The notes below the pieces were generated by a model. The model made no database searches. It was not told the DNA's origin and saw only the letters and a program-made list of their open reading frames with translations. DNA of 64,000 bases. It comes from RUG14515 sp045117995 (GTDB lineage Bacteria > Bacillota_I > Bacilli_A > RFN20 > CAG-826). The stretch spans positions 1-64,000 of the forward strand of contig JBGUOH010000001.1 in assembly GCA_045117995.1 (NCBI GenBank), written 5' to 3'. How positions within the stretch are numbered: the stretch's first letter is position 1; every line of letters starts with the position of its first letter. A program made the position numbers and the translations under genes. Positions 1 to 9,155 of this stretch are shown here, one piece after another.

Positions 1-60
1 CACCTACTTAGGCTTAGCCATTAACCCAAGAAACATAACAATATTTTACTTGAGCAAAAA

Positions 61-80
61 GAAAACCCTATATTTAGGGT
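61..80 (-). terminator. second hairpin of the rnhC 3' end
   Basis: A perfect 6-bp stem (65-70 with 75-80, four-base loop) is followed on the minus strand by a T-rich tract (RC of 51-64). It lies just beyond the stronger terminator at 81-105, so it looks like a tandem back-up terminator for rnhC. Bases 1-60 hold nothing else I can recognise. Confidence 0.5.
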
Positions 81-105
81 AAAAAAAGACCCAGCACAGC
101 TGGGT
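81..105 (-). terminator. intrinsic terminator of rnhC
   Basis: Stem 89-94 pairs with 100-105 around a five-base loop. Read on the minus strand it is followed by seven T (87-81). It sits immediately after the rnhC stop codon. Confidence 0.8.
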
Positions 106-108
106 TTT

Positions 109-1017
109 CTATTCTGTTACTTCTTTATAATTAGCGAAGTGCTTTTTAGCAATCTTGTTGAATTCCTCTAAGCCGTACTTCTTGATGAACTTTTTAGCGA
201 ATTCATTTACTTTGGATGACGCTCCAAATGGGAAAGTCATTTTATATTTCTTTTCTAAGGCATCTTTTTCAAGTAAGAAGGCGTATCTAGCAATACAACT
301 TGCTAAAGCAACACATGGATAATATGATTCACCTTTAGTCTTAAAAGTGATGTTAAATATTTTTTGTTCTTTTGGATCGTTTAAGTAAGCAAAGTATTTA
401 GATTCCGCAACGAATTGATCCACGAAGATGTTTTTAGTGTCAGGGAATTTCTTAAACATATTGAGTAAAGCGCGATTATGCATCTTAGCTTTAATGCTGT
501 TTAAGTTTTCACCTTGCTCAATTAATTCGTTGTAGTGGTCATTTGGTAAACAAAGCTTAGAGACAAAGAATTTCTTTAATAAGCCCGGAGCAATTTCTCT
601 AATCTTTTCATCTGTGAGCTTCTTACTGTCTTTAACACCGAATGATTCTAATTCTTTTAGGTCTCTACCACGGACAAACGCGGCCACGACGATAACTGGA
701 AGTAGGAAATCACCGACACCGACTTCGTCACTACCGATTTGATTATCTTTACAAAGCCATCCTTTAGGGGCTACTGTACTTTCTTTAATTTCCGCTTCAG
801 CATTCCATTTTTGTGCTTCCACTAGGGCAGCCTCACCAGAGAAAACAACTTTATGTTTACCCTTTTTATCACAATAAATTGTAATAATGACACCCGAATA
901 CTCCGCTTGGAAGACGATATATTCGCCGTTATTAGGCTTTTGATAGACTAAATAAAAAGCCATCATTTCTTTAGCTTGTTCGGTAGTAATAGCAAATGAA
1001 ACGATCTCTTTGTTCAT
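109..1017 (-). CDS. rnhC: ribonuclease HIII
   Basis: Endonuclease that cuts the RNA strand of RNA-DNA hybrids such as R-loops and primer remnants in the cytoplasm. The N-terminal ~85 residues match the TBP-like substrate-binding domain that separates HIII from HII. The catalytic domain follows, with GSDEVGVGDF (usual form GSDEVGTGD), DSKKLTD and IFVDQF carrying the acidic metal ligands. About 302 aa is normal for the family. An ATG also exists four codons upstream (1029). I prefer the one at 1017 because a good minus-strand -10 (TATGAT) ends 7 nt before it and MNKEIVSFAI resembles known starts. The gene diverges from mutS2, its usual neighbour in Firmicutes, and is closed by two tandem terminators. 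Confidence 0.93.
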   Translation of the reverse strand: MNKEIVSFAITTEQAKEMMAFYLVYQKPNNGEYIVFQAEYSGVIITIYCDKKGKHKVVFSGEAALVEAQKWNAEAEIKESTVAPKGWLCKDNQIGSDEVGVGDFLLPVIVVAAFVRGRDLKELESFGVKDSKKLTDEKIREIAPGLLKKFFVSKLCLPNDHYNELIEQGENLNSIKAKMHNRALLNMFKKFPDTKNIFVDQFVAESKYFAYLNDPKEQKIFNITFKTKGESYYPCVALASCIARYAFLLEKDALEKKYKMTFPFGASSKVNEFAKKFIKKYGLEEFNKIAKKHFANYKEVTE

Positions 1018-1068
1018 ATAAATAATCATAACACTTTTTTAAGAGTGAAAAATTTATTTTTAACGTGC

Positions 1069-1074
1069 TAAAAT
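1069..1074 (+). promoter_or_regulatory. -10 box of mutS2 (leaderless)
   Basis: TAAAAT ends 7 nt before the mutS2 ATG at 1082, so transcription should begin at or next to the A of the start codon. There is no Shine-Dalgarno, and the -35 is weak (TGAAAA near 1046). Confidence 0.5.
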
Positions 1075-1081
1075 AAACTGT

Positions 1082-3385
1082 ATGCAAAACATTTACGAAA
1101 CATTTGAATTTAATAAAATTAAAGACCATCTCTTAGAATATGCGAAAACAGAACTCGCTAAAGTCTATATTGATGAACTCAGGATGTATGAGAGTCCTGA
1201 AGCTGTTAAAAATGCTTTAGAAGATTTAAAAGAAATCAGTTCTATAATTGTGAGATTTGGTCCTTTACCAATCCATACTTCTGCGAACGCTTTAGTGTTA
1301 ATTGACTTAGCTAAGAAAACTGGTTTATTAACACCAAGAGATTTATCTCTTATCGCAGAAGACGTTTTAACCATTGGTAAAATCAGTGCTTTCCTTAAAA
1401 AACTAGATAACATGTATCCACGCACTAATGAGATGACCAGTGGTTTTATTGATTTAAGTAACTTAGAAAAAGAGATCCATCGAGTCATCACTAATTCATT
1501 AACCATCGCAGATAATGCTTCTCCTGATTTAAACCAAATCCGTAAATCACTTAAGAAAGCAGAAGCCACTCTTCAATCAAAGATTGCTTCTTTGGCGTTC
1601 ACATATGGTAAATACTTAAACGATGACAATATCACCATTCGTGATGGTCACTTTGTCTTACCAGTTAAAACTGTTGATAAAAGCAGAGTCTCTGGTATTG
1701 TCTATGACGTCTCCGATAGTGGTAATACCACCTTTATTGAACCTTTAGAAATCGTCCAAATTAATAACGAGATTACTGCGCTAAAAGTGCAAGAAAATGA
1801 AGAGATTAGAAAGATCTTAAAAGCTTTAACTGCTTTAGTGCTCCTTCAAGAAGGAGAAATCATCACTAATAACAAGATTATTGCGAAACTAGACTTTTTA
1901 AGCGCAAAAGCAATGTATGGCAATGAAATCAATGGTGATATCGCGGAATGCAGTGATAAACAAGAAGTGATATTGGAGTCCGCAAGACACCCATTAATTG
2001 ATCCAAGAAAAGTCGTTGCTAATTCATACGCTTTAAGCGAAGAAGAACCAATCATTATTATTTCTGGTCCTAATGCTGGTGGTAAAACAGTCTCACTTAA
2101 AACAGTGGGCTTATTGACACTTATGCACCAAGCAGGCTTAATGGTGCCAGTCCGCCAAGCTAAGATTGGCTATTTTAAACATATATTTATCGATATTGGT
2201 GACAACCAATCATTAAGCGATAACTTATCTACCTTCTCCGCCCATATTTCTCAAATTGGTGAAATCATTCACGCAGTAGGTGGTAAAGACTTAGTCTTAT
2301 TAGATGAACTTGGTACAGGTACTGATCCTAAAGAAGGTGAAGCCCTCGCCGTGGAAGTCACTAAATACTTAGAAGAGAAACACGCTCTAGCGATGATTTC
2401 CTCCCACTTTGCAGCGATGAAGGAGTATGCCTTCTTAAGCAAGAACATCGCTAATGCATCAATGATTTTTGATGAAGATAATCTCAAACCAACATATCGT
2501 TTTAAACAAGGCGTCCCTGGTAAAAGCTATGCTTTAGAAGTTGCTTCTAGATATGGAATTGACGCTAAAATCATTGAAAAAGCCCATGCATTCTTAAAGC
2601 AAAATGAAACTAACGACGCTAGTGAGCTTTTAGATATTCTCCAAAAGAAAGTCGAAGAAGCTAATAAATTACAAGATGCTTTAGAACGTCAACAAGCGGA
2701 TCTCGATAGAAGAGAAAAGAAACTCACTAACGACGAAGAACTCTTTGAAACCAAGAAAGAAAACATGATGAAAGATGTCAAAGAGGAAAAAGAAGAACTC
2801 ATCGCTAAAGCGAAGAAAGAAATATCCGACATCATTTCCAAAATGCATAACTCTGATATGAAAGTTCATGAAGTCATTGAACTTAAAAAGGAACTCGAAG
2901 AGTTAGAAGAAAGAGAAGAGGAAGAAGTCTATAACGAAGATATCGCCGTTAATGACTATGTCACCATCCCAAGTATGAACCTTAATGGTAAAGTCATGAG
3001 ACTCAAAGGTAATAAAGCCCATATCGTCTCTGACAGTGGCTTCTCTTTTGATGTTGATAAGAGCAAATTACATAAAGTCAATAAACCAAAAGTGGGTACC
3101 ACTAAAGTGAAGAAGACTAATTATGATCTCGCTATTAACACTCATGTCGGTATTGAACTAAACATGATTGGCATGCATTTAGAAGAAGCTAAGAATGCTT
3201 TAATCAAGTATTTAGATAACTGCCGTTTAAAACACTTATCCCAAGTTCGTATCATCCATGGCTTTGGTAGTGGCGCTCTCCGTAATATGACGAGAGAGTA
3301 TTTAAATACCCAAAAAGATTTAAGCTATCGCGCTGGTGGAGAACACGAAGGTGGTGGAGGTTGCACAGTCGTGCTCTTTAAGTAA
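1082..3385 (+). CDS. mutS2: endonuclease MutS2
   Basis: Cytoplasmic MutS-family ATPase; MutS2 is known to suppress homologous recombination and/or rescue collided ribosomes. At 767 aa it is family-sized. An N-terminal core/lever region comes first, then Walker A (SGPNAGGKT, ~328-336) and the ABC-type ATPase with LLDELGTGTDP. A charged coiled coil (~510-620) follows, then a KOW-like segment and a C-terminal Smr domain with HGFGSGALR (~726). The usual LDLRG motif of the Smr nuclease reads ELNMIG (~691-697), so the Asp and Arg of that motif are absent. The start is an apparently leaderless ATG. Its stop overlaps the uvrC start by one base (TAATG), so the two are translationally coupled. Confidence 0.95.
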   Translation: MQNIYETFEFNKIKDHLLEYAKTELAKVYIDELRMYESPEAVKNALEDLKEISSIIVRFGPLPIHTSANALVLIDLAKKTGLLTPRDLSLIAEDVLTIGKISAFLKKLDNMYPRTNEMTSGFIDLSNLEKEIHRVITNSLTIADNASPDLNQIRKSLKKAEATLQSKIASLAFTYGKYLNDDNITIRDGHFVLPVKTVDKSRVSGIVYDVSDSGNTTFIEPLEIVQINNEITALKVQENEEIRKILKALTALVLLQEGEIITNNKIIAKLDFLSAKAMYGNEINGDIAECSDKQEVILESARHPLIDPRKVVANSYALSEEEPIIIISGPNAGGKTVSLKTVGLLTLMHQAGLMVPVRQAKIGYFKHIFIDIGDNQSLSDNLSTFSAHISQIGEIIHAVGGKDLVLLDELGTGTDPKEGEALAVEVTKYLEEKHALAMISSHFAAMKEYAFLSKNIANASMIFDEDNLKPTYRFKQGVPGKSYALEVASRYGIDAKIIEKAHAFLKQNETNDASELLDILQKKVEEANKLQDALERQQADLDRREKKLTNDEELFETKKENMMKDVKEEKEELIAKAKKEISDIISKMHNSDMKVHEVIELKKELEELEEREEEEVYNEDIAVNDYVTIPSMNLNGKVMRLKGNKAHIVSDSGFSFDVDKSKLHKVNKPKVGTTKVKKTNYDLAINTHVGIELNMIGMHLEEAKNALIKYLDNCRLKHLSQVRIIHGFGSGALRNMTREYLNTQKDLSYRAGGEHEGGGGCTVVLFK

Positions 3386-5136
3386 TGAAAGAGAGAATTA
3401 AGTCATGCATTAATAATCTTAAACACCTACCAGGTGTGTATTTGATGCATGATAAAGACGATAAAATCATTTATATTGGCAAAGCCAAAGACCTCTATAA
3501 AAGAGTAAGCCAATACTTCCTTAGACCACAAGTGGGCAAAGTCGCTAAGATGGCCTTTGAAGCGGAATACTTTGAAACAATTATTACAAATAATGAAAAA
3601 GAAGCGCTCATCCTCGAGATGAACCTCATCCAAACTCATTATCCAAAATTTAATATCCTTTTGAAGGATGGTAGTCATTATCCATATATCGCCATTAGGA
3701 AAACTGGTTATCCATATTTACAAATCAAAAGAAACACCAAAGATAAGAACTACGATTACTTTGGTCCTTTCCCAAGAAGCAGCTCTGCTTATGAGACAAT
3801 TGATTTATTAAACAAAATCTTTCCATTAAGGAAATGTAAGAATATCCCATCAACAGCGTGCCTATATTATCACTTAGGCCAATGTTTAGCGCCTTGTATC
3901 AACGAAGTTTCTAAAGAAAAAGAAGAAGAAATGCGTGAACAAGTGAAATCCTTTATGCGTGGTAATAACGCTGATGTGAAAAGAGACATTACCGCGAAGA
4001 TGATGGAAGCCTCTGAAAAGATGGATTATGAGTCTGCAAAAGACTATAAAACAGTTTTAGATGCGATAAATCACATCAACATTCAACAGAATGTCGAGAC
4101 TAATGATAAAAAAGACCGCGATATTTTCGCGTTTTCCACAAGAGAGGGTTATTTATCGTTAGCGGTCCTTTTGTTCCGTAGAGGGACGCTTTTGGATAAA
4201 AAAGTGTACATTGTGGAGGAATTCGATAACAACGAAGAACAAGTCGCGGATTTGATTTTGCAGTTCTATCAAAATGTGCCATATCCTCAAGAAGTGGTCA
4301 TCAACAATGAAACGGTCGTGGATTTGCTCTCTGATTTAATTGATCCTAATGTCTATAGCGTTTCTAAAGGCAAGATTCATGATTTGATATTGACCGCGAA
4401 GCAAAACGCGAATAACGCTTTGGACGAATACTTCCTTTCTAGTAAACTAGATAGCGATAAACTCGCCTTATTAGAAGAGTTAGGCAATATTTTAAATATT
4501 GATACCCCATTAAGAATCGAATTATTTGATAACTCACACTTACAAGGTTCTTCACCGGTTGGCGCTGCAGTTGTCTTTATTAACGGCGAACCCGCAAAGA
4601 AGCTTTACCGTAAATATCATATTGAACATGATGAGGCTAGAGACGACTTAAAGAGTATGGAAGAAATAGTGTACCGTCGTTATAAAAGAATGAAAGATGA
4701 AGGACAAGCTCTTCCAGATTTAATCTTAGTCGATGGTGGTCTTAACCAAATCAAAGCGGCCTCCCTCGCTTTGGCCAAAGCGGATGTCTCAATTAATCTC
4801 TTTGGCTTAGTGAAAAATAACAAGCATCAAACCGCTGGGTTGATGGATATCAATGGAAATGTCTTTGATGTTGAAAACAAGAACATTTTCTTCATGCTTA
4901 CAAGAATGCAAGATGAAGTCCATCGCTTTGCGATCACCTTCCATCAATCACTCCGCAATAAGAATATGAAGTCATCATTACTTGATGGCATTAAAGGTCT
5001 AGGCTCAAAAAGAAAAGAACTTATCAATAAGGCCTACCCAGATATCAATCTATTAAAAGAGGCCACAATTGAAGAGTTAAGTCAGTTACTTCCTAAAGAA
5101 GTTGCGGAAGCACTCTATATGAAACTTCGTTATTAA
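3385..5136 (+). CDS. uvrC: UvrABC excinuclease subunit C
   Basis: Nuclease subunit of nucleotide-excision repair, making both incisions around a lesion marked by UvrAB. The GIY-YIG domain is at the N-terminus (GVYLMHD...IIYIGKAKDL, ~18-40). Next come a UVR motif for UvrB binding (~205-225), the RNase H-like C-terminal nuclease (ELFDNSHLQG, then ILVDGG) and a terminal helix-hairpin-helix segment. At 583 aa it is normal length. The start overlaps the mutS2 stop, making a two-gene repair operon. uvrA and uvrB are not in the window. Confidence 0.96.
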   Translation: MKERIKSCINNLKHLPGVYLMHDKDDKIIYIGKAKDLYKRVSQYFLRPQVGKVAKMAFEAEYFETIITNNEKEALILEMNLIQTHYPKFNILLKDGSHYPYIAIRKTGYPYLQIKRNTKDKNYDYFGPFPRSSSAYETIDLLNKIFPLRKCKNIPSTACLYYHLGQCLAPCINEVSKEKEEEMREQVKSFMRGNNADVKRDITAKMMEASEKMDYESAKDYKTVLDAINHINIQQNVETNDKKDRDIFAFSTREGYLSLAVLLFRRGTLLDKKVYIVEEFDNNEEQVADLILQFYQNVPYPQEVVINNETVVDLLSDLIDPNVYSVSKGKIHDLILTAKQNANNALDEYFLSSKLDSDKLALLEELGNILNIDTPLRIELFDNSHLQGSSPVGAAVVFINGEPAKKLYRKYHIEHDEARDDLKSMEEIVYRRYKRMKDEGQALPDLILVDGGLNQIKAASLALAKADVSINLFGLVKNNKHQTAGLMDINGNVFDVENKNIFFMLTRMQDEVHRFAITFHQSLRNKNMKSSLLDGIKGLGSKRKELINKAYPDINLLKEATIEELSQLLPKEVAEALYMKLRY

Positions 5137-5166
5137 TTGCTTGCAAACAATCGTAGATTTATTTAA

Positions 5167-5172
5167 TATAAT
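5167..5172 (+). promoter_or_regulatory. -10 box of tRNA-Arg
   Basis: A perfect TATAAT lies 12 nt upstream of the mature tRNA 5' end. A TTGCAA at 5141-5146 is 20 nt away, longer than ideal for a -35, so the -35 assignment is uncertain. Confidence 0.6.
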
Positions 5173-5184
5173 TATCGCTGACAT

Positions 5185-5261
5185 GCGCTTGTAGCTCAGT
5201 TGGATAGAGCAACAGCCTTCTAAGCTGTGGGTCAGGCGTTCGAGTCGCCTCAAGCGTGCCA
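5185..5261 (+). tRNA. tRNA-Arg (anticodon TCT)
   Basis: A full cloverleaf can be folded by hand. The acceptor stem is 5185-5191 with CAAGCGT (G-T at the first pair), the D arm is GCTC/GAGC, and the anticodon stem ACAGC/GCTGT encloses loop CTTCTAA with anticodon TCT. The T arm AGGCG/CGCCT carries TTCGAGT. The 3' CCA is encoded. It decodes AGA, a codon used heavily in the surrounding genes. Confidence 0.97.
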
Positions 5262-5267
5262 TTAGAT

Positions 5268-5300
5268 AAAATACTGAGTCTCGTGCTCAGTTTTTTATTT
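5268..5300 (+). terminator. intrinsic terminator after tRNA-Arg
   Basis: Stem ACTGAG (5273-5278) pairs with CTCAGT (5286-5291), followed by a T-rich run. It separates the tRNA from the lipoprotein array. Confidence 0.8.
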
Positions 5301-5320
5301 TATTCGTGCGTGCGTTTCAA

Positions 5321-5326
5321 TATAAT
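5321..5326 (+). promoter_or_regulatory. -10 box of first array lipoprotein
   Basis: A perfect TATAAT lies 8 nt before the ATG at 5335. There is no Shine-Dalgarno, which implies an almost leaderless transcript. Confidence 0.55.
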
Positions 5327-5334
5327 TAGTTTCG

Positions 5335-7002
5335 ATGAAACGTAAGCTTTTTGTATTTCTATCTGTATTAATCTCACTTACTGCTTGTGGGGAAACGGTT
5401 GTCTATAGCCGTAAACACTCATCTAGTAGAACCGAAACCGCTTATGTTGTCCCAAGCGAAAGTGGACACACTGCGTCTAGTTCAGTCAAAAGCACTAGTG
5501 TTTATTCGACTATGACAGGAACTAGCGTAATATCCACAAGAAGTAGTAGCACGAGCCATTCATCTTCAGTTAACAATTTCATTGCTTCTAATTCAAAAGC
5601 TATCAAAGTATTTGATAAAGATGTCGATCAAAAAGTGCTGAATAATTATCTTGTATCTCTTGAGGAATACGATGATCCGACCTTTTATGTTTACAGCAAT
5701 GGTTATATAAGGCATGGTGATTCAACGTTCAGCTTTTCAGATTACACTGAAACCAGGTCTATTTATATTTATGATGTTAATAATGACAATCGCCGTGATT
5801 TTGTGTGGGTAGTGAAAAATCCTTCTTCAAATCTTTATGAGGTTGTAAGTTATTCAATGACCTATATTCACGGAAATATTCTTAAGGATTTTAAGCGTGG
5901 GAACTATTCGTATTTCTTAGAATCCGACGATGAAAATCTATATGTTAAAGAAACGGTCGGAGCGTTTAATGATACTACAACTGGTTATGGCAGAATTGTT
6001 TCTCGAACCATAGCTGGTGACGTTGAATGGTTAAACATTAATGGTGTTATTGATTTTGGCTTTAAAGTCATGATTGCTAATAAAGAACATACATCAGTTG
6101 CGACATGGAAAGACAATGGTGTGACTAAGTTCTTGGGAAATTCAAATTGCTATTATCTAGTTGACCTTGTTGTTTTGGCGGAAAATGATTTAACTAATGT
6201 TAATCTTCCTATTTCAATAAGCGGCACAATGTCATTTCTACCTGAACCCGCTAGAGTTGATGGTCGTTATCGATACACAGTTTATTTCATGAATAGTATT
6301 GCTGGTTTTTACCTTGATTTTACAATTTTCGGCATTACCAGACGTTTACAGTGTGGTGGAACCGATGAAAGTGTTGAAATTACCTGCTTACGTGATTATG
6401 TTGATTGGGCAGAAGAATTAGAAACTTATAGCATTGGTGGGCTCGCTGATGTAGATTGCTCTTCTGCTGAAGAAAGTGGAATTGTTTCAGTTTATGAATA
6501 TAATGATCAAGATTCTTATGCTAAATTCAAGCAATTCATTCACTATACTTTTTATGAAATAGACCCAAATGACTTTGCGATTGAACGTTTACCTCATCGT
6601 TACTACCGAGTGTCCATATATAAAGGAGATCAAGGACGCAGCTATAAATGTTATTTGTATAACGATCGTTTTATGAAGTGCGATGATAGATGGTTTATAT
6701 GTGGATTGAAAACTAATATATCTTTTGACACTGAAAAAGCTGCATATTCTTATTTGAGGTTTGATGAAGCTTACAAAACACTTGCTTACTATAAAGTCAG
6801 TGATGATACGCGTTCAAGCAGCATCAGCACAGCTAGCTTGTATTTTAAAGAAACAGGAGAACGTGCCGATATTACCAAACAAAAATATTATTTTGTGATG
6901 GGCTCTTCAAAATACTATATTACTGGTGAAAAGACATTTTGTAGTCAATGGGGCTCCACAACATATACCATCACAACTTCCTTTAAATTCACTTCTTATT
7001 AA
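5335..7002 (+). CDS. array lipoprotein 1 (long form), unknown function
   Basis: Predicted surface lipoprotein of 555 aa. The signal peptide ends in lipobox SLTAC, so the mature protein would start at Cys18. A Ser/Thr-rich linker to about residue 80 would hold the rest away from the membrane. A beta-rich domain follows, with an acidic loop D147-V-N-N-D-N-R-R-D155 that resembles the calcium loop of FG-GAP/VCBS repeats; here the usual Gly is Asn. The C-terminal half is shared with array members 4 and 5 only: all three end in a Tyr-rich segment shaped like YYxxxxx(G/S). It is the first of five tandem paralogs. I do not recognise a named family. The start is supported by a -10 box 8 nt upstream. 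Confidence 0.82.
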   Translation: MKRKLFVFLSVLISLTACGETVVYSRKHSSSRTETAYVVPSESGHTASSSVKSTSVYSTMTGTSVISTRSSSTSHSSSVNNFIASNSKAIKVFDKDVDQKVLNNYLVSLEEYDDPTFYVYSNGYIRHGDSTFSFSDYTETRSIYIYDVNNDNRRDFVWVVKNPSSNLYEVVSYSMTYIHGNILKDFKRGNYSYFLESDDENLYVKETVGAFNDTTTGYGRIVSRTIAGDVEWLNINGVIDFGFKVMIANKEHTSVATWKDNGVTKFLGNSNCYYLVDLVVLAENDLTNVNLPISISGTMSFLPEPARVDGRYRYTVYFMNSIAGFYLDFTIFGITRRLQCGGTDESVEITCLRDYVDWAEELETYSIGGLADVDCSSAEESGIVSVYEYNDQDSYAKFKQFIHYTFYEIDPNDFAIERLPHRYYRVSIYKGDQGRSYKCYLYNDRFMKCDDRWFICGLKTNISFDTEKAAYSYLRFDEAYKTLAYYKVSDDTRSSSISTASLYFKETGERADITKQKYYFVMGSSKYYITGEKTFCSQWGSTTYTITTSFKFTSY

Positions 7003-7012
7003 TAATTCTTTC

Positions 7013-7057
7013 TTAGCAGTTTATCTATATAAAATCGTCTAATTAGTAGAGGAAAGC
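7013..7057 (+). repeat. conserved intergenic element, copy 1
   Basis: This gap and the one at 10866-10906 share the blocks TTAGCAGTTTATCTA / TTAGCAGTTATCTA, then GTCTAAT, AGT and GAAAGC in the same order. It follows a long-form lipoprotein gene in both cases and looks like a duplicated 3' flank or a conserved control element. Confidence 0.5.
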
Positions 7058-7086
7058 TAGTTTTTGTTATAGAATATTCACTAATT

Positions 7087-8157
7087 ATGAAAAATGTTAA
7101 GAAACTATCAGCATATATATCCTTATTATTTATAACAACTTTTCTCAGTGGCTGTGGCACTGTTGAACATTATTACTATGCTCGTCCAAGGACTAGCACA
7201 CGCTACGTGACTGAAACCACCTCTTATGTTACTCCTACATATTCTTCTGTTTCTTCAAGAAGCAGTTCCTATAGTCAGTCTAACCCTATAGATCCAATTG
7301 TAGTGTTTGATAACGGCTTGGATCTATTTAAAGCGGGGTCTAAAGAGGATTTATTGATATATCTTCCTGAATACGGTGATCAAACAGAATTAATAATCAA
7401 AGTTGCTACTAATACTGGCACAACTAAATTAAGCGGAACTGTGTTTGGCTATGAATATGAGAACACTGAAATTAACCACATTGCTTCTTTGATTCTTTAC
7501 GATATTAACAATGATGGCTATCGTGATTTTTGTGTGACCACTCAAACACGTGGTGTGAACAGAGTTGCTATCTACGATGTTGTGAATTACGAAAGACTTT
7601 ATTATTTAGAAGCAATCTCTCAGATTAACCCTGATGGCTACTGGTTTTCTTTAGAAAACAAATCACTAGTGCTTCATCGTGGTTCAAACGTTGATACATT
7701 TGATGAAACTAATGACTGGGCCTTTATGAAATACTCTTCAGCAACAGGTGTTTATGGCGAATGGTTTAATCATATAGATCTCACTGGCTTTAATCTCAAC
7801 ATCAGAGATGAAAACATGCAAGTGGTACGTTCTTGCAACGTAAATGACACCAATCTTCGTTATTCTTTAGTCTTAAATTCATATAAGACCTATTGGTTTT
7901 GCATCACGCCTAGTTTTGCTCAGAACACTTGGGCGTCTACTTATCTAACGGAAACAATTAAAGATTATATCCATTTTGGATTCTGCAATAATGATACCCA
8001 ATTTAGAAGTGATGCAACTTTAACGCCAAGCGGTATTGAACCAGCGGAGTTTCCACTTTATTTCGCATACTATGATGTCAGTACATGGGTCTCATACGCA
8101 ACTATACAAATACTTTGCTCTGGGTACGTGCTAACTCTAGAACTATATTTGAACTAA
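7087..8157 (+). CDS. array lipoprotein 2 (short form), unknown function
   Basis: Predicted lipoprotein of 356 aa with lipobox LSGC (Cys23) and a Tyr/Ser/Thr-rich linker. NPIDPIVVFDN opens the folded domain. The loop D139-I-N-N-D-G-Y-R-D147 is a canonical DxNxDGxxD calcium-loop pattern, and a conserved block with GYWFSLEN, HRG and FDET follows. Those blocks recur in array member 3, its closest relative. It lacks the extra C-terminal region of members 1, 4 and 5. A TAGAAT at 7070-7075 lies 11 nt before the ATG. The next gene begins 17 nt after its stop, so the two are probably co-translated. Function unknown. Confidence 0.82.
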   Translation: MKNVKKLSAYISLLFITTFLSGCGTVEHYYYARPRTSTRYVTETTSYVTPTYSSVSSRSSSYSQSNPIDPIVVFDNGLDLFKAGSKEDLLIYLPEYGDQTELIIKVATNTGTTKLSGTVFGYEYENTEINHIASLILYDINNDGYRDFCVTTQTRGVNRVAIYDVVNYERLYYLEAISQINPDGYWFSLENKSLVLHRGSNVDTFDETNDWAFMKYSSATGVYGEWFNHIDLTGFNLNIRDENMQVVRSCNVNDTNLRYSLVLNSYKTYWFCITPSFAQNTWASTYLTETIKDYIHFGFCNNDTQFRSDATLTPSGIEPAEFPLYFAYYDVSTWVSYATIQILCSGYVLTLELYLN

Positions 8158-8174
8158 CTACAAAGGAGTTAAAT

Positions 8175-9107
8175 ATGAAGAAAGTTAAAAATTTATCAAT
8201 ATTTATTGTATTATCATCAATGCTTGCTTTAAGTGGCTGTGGCACAATTTTACACATCACAAAAGCTCCTATTAGTGCGATGACTTGTAGTACCAGAGAT
8301 GAGATGGTGAGTTTAATCGGAGAAGAAAAAGTTCCTTTGGCTATTGAAGAGTTTGGTGATAATACCGAACTAACAATTGCGATGGGCAATAATAGCACAA
8401 CGATTTCTGGTAAATTACAAGGTGAAGACTTCAACTATAAAGTCGAAGAAGTTCATTCATTTTACTTATTTGACGCTAATAAGGATGGCTATCGTGACCT
8501 TTGTTATACAAAAGGAAACACTAATCACAGCGTGACCATCTATGATTTAAAAGCACAAAAAGACATCTATTATATTAATGGTTCATTCAATAAAGATGGC
8601 TATTGGCTTTCTTTAGAAAATGATAAATTATGGATTCATCGTGATAATGGTGGTCAAACCTTCGATGAAACTGTGGATAAAGGTTTCTTCGATTATTACG
8701 AAACCCGTGGTGTCTATGTCCGCTGGGATAATTACGCAAAACTATCTTACTTTGTGGTGGATGTGGACGATGGTGAATCAAAACATGAGTATATGGTCAC
8801 AAGTTCTGGAATGATTAATTCTATACAGATGAATTCTTCTAAAATATACACTTTTTGGATCAGACCATTCTTTAGAGACGACACCGCAAAAGTCTCCGAA
8901 AAAACAAATACTCATTTCTCTTTGCTAAGCAAAGGGTTCCAAGCGAAAAGCGAAGGCGAACCTGTAGAAGATGAATTTAATGGTGTTGGTTTTTCAATGA
9001 ACTTTAACGTTGGTGAGACCGTCAAAGGGAAACAAGCCGTTGATTTCGAAGTATTGTTATCCGGTTGTTCAACAATTCTCCGAATGCTTTTTGACTACAA
9101 CAAATAA
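8175..9107 (+). CDS. array lipoprotein 3 (short form), unknown function
   Basis: Predicted lipoprotein of 310 aa. The open frame extends 30 codons further up, but the ATG at 8175 has a good SD (AAAGGAG, 8162-8168) and starts a proper signal peptide MKKVKNLSIFI with lipobox LSGC (Cys22). The linker is much shorter than in the paralogs. The acidic loop D100-A-N-K-D-G-Y-R-D108 is followed by DGYWLSLEN, IHRD and TFDET, closely matching array member 2, so this pair is probably the most recent duplication. It is the smallest member of the set. Function unknown. Confidence 0.82.
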   Translation: MKKVKNLSIFIVLSSMLALSGCGTILHITKAPISAMTCSTRDEMVSLIGEEKVPLAIEEFGDNTELTIAMGNNSTTISGKLQGEDFNYKVEEVHSFYLFDANKDGYRDLCYTKGNTNHSVTIYDLKAQKDIYYINGSFNKDGYWLSLENDKLWIHRDNGGQTFDETVDKGFFDYYETRGVYVRWDNYAKLSYFVVDVDDGESKHEYMVTSSGMINSIQMNSSKIYTFWIRPFFRDDTAKVSEKTNTHFSLLSKGFQAKSEGEPVEDEFNGVGFSMNFNVGETVKGKQAVDFEVLLSGCSTILRMLFDYNK

Positions 9108-9155
9108 ATTATTTGTAGATAAAGAATAACGTTTGCTTTACAATAGACATCGGAT

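Noticed and set aside
1165..1569. 134-aa open frame opposite mutS2
   Set aside because: Codon-mirror shadow of a clearly coding strand; no SD or -10 and no recognisable protein.
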